From Plakobranchus ocellatus (lineage: Eukaryota > Mollusca > Gastropoda > Plakobranchidae), in NCBI GenBank assembly GCA_019648995.1, contig BLXT01000021.1, forward strand, positions 665,915 through 718,942: a stretch of DNA of 53,028 nucleotides. The letters are read 5' to 3'. Both the position numbers and the translations under genes were made by a program. The notes beneath the pieces are model-generated. The model saw only the letters and a program-made list of their open reading frames with translations. It did not search any database and was not told where the DNA came from. Of the stretch, positions 48,431 through 53,028 are shown piece by piece. How positions within the stretch are numbered: the first letter of the stretch is position 1; each line of letters starts with the position of its first letter.

Positions 48431-49790
48431 TTGATTTCAGTTCATTTTTTTTCTAGCCCCTGGTGTACCATGAAAATAGATTTACAAGGATCATCTGGGA
48501 TTGCACCATTGTGATATATTGCAGTAGGAGTTTTGTGGTTAGGTCTATTCATAAATTATCTAAGGCTGCAATTATTTCTATTGGTATGTTATCTTGATCA
48601 GCAGGCTTCTTCCTTTTTCATTTTCTTTATTCCTGTCATACCTCTTCTTTTAGGATATTTGATACTCTAGGTTTTTTCCCCTTGCTATCTTTATTTGATG
48701 TTTGACATCTGTTTTATACATTCTTATTTTCCATTAACACTGCTTGCTGTTTCCATTTGAATATTTTGACGCAGTAGGGCTGCTGCATTTGATTTTCTCA
48801 CTACTCACGTCACTAACTTTAATATGAACGAACTTGCTATAATTTGCTCAGTTATCTGCCATAGGTGCTCTATACATTATTCTTTTGCCCTATTTCTTTT
48901 TATCTTGATCTTTTGTGTAGGTCCTTGTATTTGGCTTCTTCCTTTTTTTGCTCTGCACCTTTTGTCCTTCAATCAAGTATTCTTCATTTATTCAATTCTT
49001 ATCCTCTTTTGTATCCTTTTTGGGAATGTTTATCTTGATGACTTGATTAAGTGATTTTCACTTTTGACTTTAGTTCTTCTATCTTTGAGACCTTTTTTAA
49101 AAGTGTTTTTTTGTTTTTGTACAGCTCAAATGATTTGTGGAATAAATTGGAATTGAGGGTGGATCTTTGACTTCTTTATTTTCTTAAGATTTATTTCAAA
49201 TTTACACACGACTGTGGTCTGAATCCTGGTCATCTCCTGGCTGTGATTTGGATGCTTCAAGTTCAGTGGCGGTTCTGAATCTTATCTGAATAAGAATAAT
49301 AAAAATAGTCTATTTTGTTTCTATTTCTGCTATCAAAGCTCTTCCATATCCATCGTCGCCTTGGGTGGTTTTGGTACCAAGTATATGTGAGGGTGAAATC
49401 ATTGATTCATACATGTACCATTCGATTAGCTTACTCCCATGTTCATGTAGCCTGTGCCTCTGGGCCCAACAATACTTTCTTTTCTTTTTTCCCAAACTTT
49501 TTCTTTGAAATCTCCCATTATTGTCATAATGTTCTGGGATTTTAGATAACCCTTTGCTTTCTCTATTGCTTCATTCAATTTTTCTATTTCTTCATCTTCA
49601 CTATCGGATATTGCTGCATCTGAGCAATGCTTGCATAAATTTAAAGGTTTGGCCACCAGATAGCTACAACTTCTCCTTTTGAAATTGGAAACGAGCTGCA
49701 TGCATCAAAACTTTTTGCTATTTTTTCATCAATTAAGATTCATACTTCTTTCAATGACATTGTCTTTTAATACAATACTGTCGTTAGTTG
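48430..49790 (-). mobile_element. RTE-like LINE fragment, endonuclease to start of RT
   Basis: Minus-strand order: DSEDEEIEKLNEAIEKAKGY, TIMGDFKEKV (compare IMGDFNAKVG, an AP endonuclease motif) and VGPRGTGYMN, all in 49701-49426. Then SKLIEWYMYESM, DSDHSRVCKFEINLKKIK (the SDH active-site motif, about 49235-49170) and KEEACDQDNIPIEIIAALDN-like residues near 48560-48640 from the start of RT. The catalytic RT core and 3' end are absent. It is damaged by frameshifts. Confidence 0.8.
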
Positions 49791-50339
49791 TTAAAAAATA
49801 ATATAACTACATGTACAGTGGTACACAGTGCATGCAGACTCATTATATTGTATCATAAGTGATGAATTATATTATATATTTGAAAAATATCACGCATTAT
49901 GAAAGAGTTTTTACTCTCCTCAGTTAAAAATTAAAATCATTAACTAGTCTCTCAACACATCTTTATGGGGCACAAAAATGCTTATTCGTGCATGGAAAAG
50001 TTTGTGGCGATATAAATTCAGTTATAATGTAGGCTATTACCACTGTGTCGAATCTAGGTGGTGCAGTGGAGACTTCACACACTATGGTGATCAGATCTTA
50101 AGATTGGGAGTCAGTTTCAAAAATGGTATCAAAGCTTGATATTCTGTTTATGCTATTGTGGTTTTATTTTGGAGTAGGAAAAAAAATAAAGCACTAGAGA
50201 AGTACATAAGGCATAAGGCAAATGAATTATTTTAGACAAAAAAAAAAAGATCCGCTCACAGACCACACAAATCTGCTCCAACTCGAGGCTGTAACCATCA
50301 GATATTTGAAATAACTGTTAGAGAGTTAGATAGATAGTC

Positions 50340-50760
50340 ATAGAATGATACTAAATAGTGAACAGACAGATAGAAAGTGAAAGACAGCGAGACAAATTGA
50401 ACGAAAGAAAGATAGAGAAATATATACCCAGAGAGACAGGAAAACAGCTAGGCCTACTTAGATAGAGAGAAAGAAAACAAATGGAGAAAGAGAGAGACAA
50501 ATAAAGATAAGATAAAGAGAAATGGAAAAGAGAGAGAGAGATCGGAGAGTGGTGGAATGACATAAAAAATGAAAGGGAGAAAGAATAAGACTTAAAGGGG
50601 AAGCGACAGAGAGAAAGGATTGGAGAGTAAAAAAAGAGAGGAAGAAAGAAAGGGATAGAAAAAGACAAGAAAGGAAAAGAAAAAGATAGAGAGCAGAAAG
50701 GAATAGAGAGGAGAACAAAATAAGAGACAGAAAAAGAGAAGGGAAGAAATTGATAGATGA
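50340..50760. repeat. Long polypurine tract (plus strand)
   Basis: About 420 bp dominated by GAGA, GAAAG and GATAG units, resembling 1-275 in composition. Serine/leucine-rich frames on the minus strand result from it. Confidence 0.8.
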
Positions 50761-51649
50761 ATAAATAGAGAGACCGGACTACCTGTGAATATTCTTTAAA
50801 AAAAGGCTACATGCAACATTAAGTTTATCCCATGTATCAATTCAAAGTAAAATCTGACGCTGAACATAATTTGACATGATTCTGAAGTAAAATCACAATA
50901 TCTTCACTGTTATTATATAATGATAACCCAATTATTTAAGCCCCATCTGGACTGGTCAGTGGACTGAAGCGAAAACATCAAGCAGTTTTTTTTTTTTTCG
51001 TTTGTTTTTTTAGTTTAGATCAGTCCATCCATAATATGAGATTCATGTAGATCTCAAAGAGTATTTCCATATGTACTATTAAATCTTTCACTTCAGTACG
51101 GTGGTCTGATGGGTGCTGAGAACGCACAGAGAGAAGGAGAAAGTGCAACTTTTGGTCTCAACAGCTTTTATTTTTATTTTGAGAGAAACAAGGAAATAAT
51201 TTGTAAGAGCCTTTTGCTCTTTAATGAAATAAAAAAAAAAACAAAAAAAAATCAGAGCTTTATTTCAATAACTTGAGGAGCTCAATCACTGATGCATCTT
51301 CCGTTTCTACAACCTTAGATTGATTGACTTTTATTTTACGGTTACAAAATAGGCGCAAGGCTTTTTTCATTTGGCCATTAATAATGTATAATTAAATTCA
51401 CAATTTAATAGCAACGTAAAAAGGTCAAAATTCTATTTTGGAATATGAGGCAAAATAAGAGACTCAAACTAAGCAATTGAACACTGTGTGTAACACATGG
51501 TTGAAGAAGTACAAAAAAAGTTATGGATTAACAACAGATTAATATTTAAGTTAAAATAAATTGAACAGAGTAGAATATTTTATCACCTTGTATTTTACAG
51601 AGAAAAGCCATTGGTAAAAAAACAATTTAAAAATGTGAGGGAAATGAAA

Positions 51650-51668
51650 AGAGAGAGAGAGAGAGAGA
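51650..51668. repeat. (GA)n microsatellite
   Basis: Nine to ten GA units. Confidence 0.85.
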
Positions 51669-51959
51669 TGAAGGTACACATACGTAACCAAATACTTATA
51701 TATCATATAAATACACATGCATAGATACATGCATATATATACACAGACATATGCATAGTCATGAATACGTTGATACATGCAAATATATATATATATAGAT
51801 CATTTTAAGTTTGCCAGTTGTATTGATCTAGATAATGATTTCTAAATATAGGCCAAAGTGATTTCAAAAGGCTCATGATCAATCGAGCTCAACATCAACC
51901 GACAGAACTTGCAAAATTTGTGGTAATGAACACAATAGACGCCATTCATTTTGCGAAAG

Positions 51960-52860
51960 GAGCCTAGAAGAAAAATTAAGAGATTAAGAGACTGGGACCT
52001 GAACCTTCACCTGGGACTCCGCCAATTGAGGGTATGCCCAACCAATGCTCACATTCACGAGCCGATCTTGCATCTTATTCATTTGAACGCAAGTGAATAA
52101 ATGTTTTCCTGATAACTGAAGTTTGTGCATGACACTATCAAGTTTTGAATCTGAAACATGGATACTGGTGCCATCATCAAACATTTCACAATTTCTAAAA
52201 GAAAATAGTCAGGAAGGTCATTAACATAGATAGAAAAGAGAAGGGATCCCAAAATGGAATCTTGTGGAACTCCTCGTCGAATCTGTATGGCTTTAGAAAT
52301 ATTTTTGTCGAGAGACCTATACTGCATTCTGTCGGATAAAAAGGATTTGAGAAGGTGAAGTATAGAGCAAGAAAGTCCATAACATGATAGTTTAATAATG
52401 AGGACATCGTGATCAATGGCATTAAAGACTTATCTAAAGTCAACAAACAAGGGACCTTTAATTTTGTCCAAATTGATGGCTTTCAACCAGAATTCATTAG
52501 TTTATTGATGAGGATATGGTGATCAATGGTATCAAAGGCGTATCTAAAGTCAACAAACAAGGGACCATTAATTTTGTCCAAATTGATGGCTTTCAACCAG
52601 AATTCATTAGTTCTAATAAGAGCCCTTTCATAAGACTAAGAGCTGAGTCCGAAAACCTGATTGGACATCATGAAATAAATTATATTGTGTTAAATGTTTA
52701 TTCAGATGACAAATATATGTTTTTAAAGGTTTGGACAAGCTAGACAAGGTTGAAATTGGCCTGTAATTAGCCTGTAATTTATACCACCTTTCTTAAATAT
52801 CGGAATGACTAAGGCTCTTCTGAACAATTCTGGGAAGTATTCTTATTAGTATACAAGTGA
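51960..52860 (-). mobile_element. Non-LTR retrotransposon RT fragment (Jockey/CR1/I-like)
   Basis: Minus-strand segments: NGPLFVDFRYAFDTIDHHIL (about 52585-52520), IQIRRGVPQDSILGSLLFSI then YVNDLPDY (about 52280-52210), the damaged catalytic region MFDDGTSIHVSDSKLDSVMH (about 52184-52125) and TCVQMNKMQDRL. The GVPQGSILGPLLF and ADDT motifs mark an RT palm of a LINE family distinct from the RTE-like copies. It is frameshifted and carries an internal tandem duplication. Confidence 0.8.
52391..52610. repeat. 110-bp tandem duplication inside the LINE RT fragment
   Basis: 52391-52500 and 52501-52610 repeat the same block (GATCAATGG through AACCAGAATTCATTAG) with about eight differences. 110 is not a multiple of three, so it breaks the RT frame. 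Confidence 0.93.
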
Positions 52861-53028
52861 TTCAGCAGTTCGTGGAGCAGCCGCATAGACATAGATATGC
52901 CATCAAATAAAAAAAAATAAATTTTTTTTTTTGGTTAACACGTCTAAAAAAAAAAGGAAGTATATCAGCAATGGACATATAAGGTATACATTTTTTGTTC
53001 ACCTGTCCGAGTAATTTTTTTATAACAA

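Larger units (their letters stand above)
49790..51900. other. Gene-free flank with purine-rich repeat
   Basis: It contains the polypurine tract at 50340-50760, a possible SINE head at about 50058-50090 (GGTGGTGCAGTGGAGAC), a (GA)n run at 51650-51668 and TA/CA-rich low complexity at 51700-51797. Frames across it are compositional. Confidence 0.5.

Noticed and set aside
50351..50718. Long Ser/Leu/Phe-rich open frames on the minus strand
   Set aside because: They are produced by the polypurine tract on the other strand and have no domain or splice context.

Overview
The window is AT-rich, intron-rich animal DNA. Both real genes are split into small exons by long introns and spliced with canonical GT/AG sites, and the rest is decayed LINEs, tRNA-derived SINEs, a mariner transposon and microsatellites. 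The residue choices in the two proteins, the kinds of LINE and SINE, and the abundant TCTAGATC-type motifs suggest a mollusc, perhaps a heterobranch gastropod. That assignment is an inference and the species cannot be fixed from this sequence. There is no sign of prokaryotic operons, CRISPR arrays or phage.

Two complete protein genes can be assembled exon by exon with consistent phases. On the minus strand (7318-19883, 5 coding exons, 224 aa) lies PIGF, the ER membrane subunit of the GPI-anchor ethanolamine-phosphate transferases. On the plus strand (26375-45977, 16 coding exons, 478 aa) lies the mitochondrial seryl-tRNA synthetase SARS2. They are divergent, with about 6.5 kb between start codons. 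Nothing links them functionally beyond being housekeeping genes; a shared promoter near 21.6 kb is possible but unproven.

Layout: 1-7317 is gene-free flank with a LINE fragment (about 490-1310), microsatellites and one promoter-like GC-richer patch (about 5500-5660). 7318-19883 is PIGF; its introns hold a LINE 3' end, SINE pieces, a 150-bp inverted repeat, a transposon-like ORF fragment and local tandem duplications. 19884-26374 is the divergent intergenic region, largely filled by two RTE-like LINE fragments and a SINE. 26375-45977 is SARS2; its introns hold another LINE fragment, a LINE 3' end and a decayed DD34D mariner. 45978-53028 is flank with two more LINE fragments (endonuclease part about 48430-49790; reverse transcriptase about 51960-52860).

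The most notable point is in SARS2. All catalytic residues I can place are present, but the N-terminal helical arm that normally grips tRNA(Ser) is about 50 residues shorter than in human SARS2, and no in-phase exon that could restore it is visible. The first coding exon also begins only about 20-30 bp beyond a LINE fragment. I see no convincing multi-gene novel system here.
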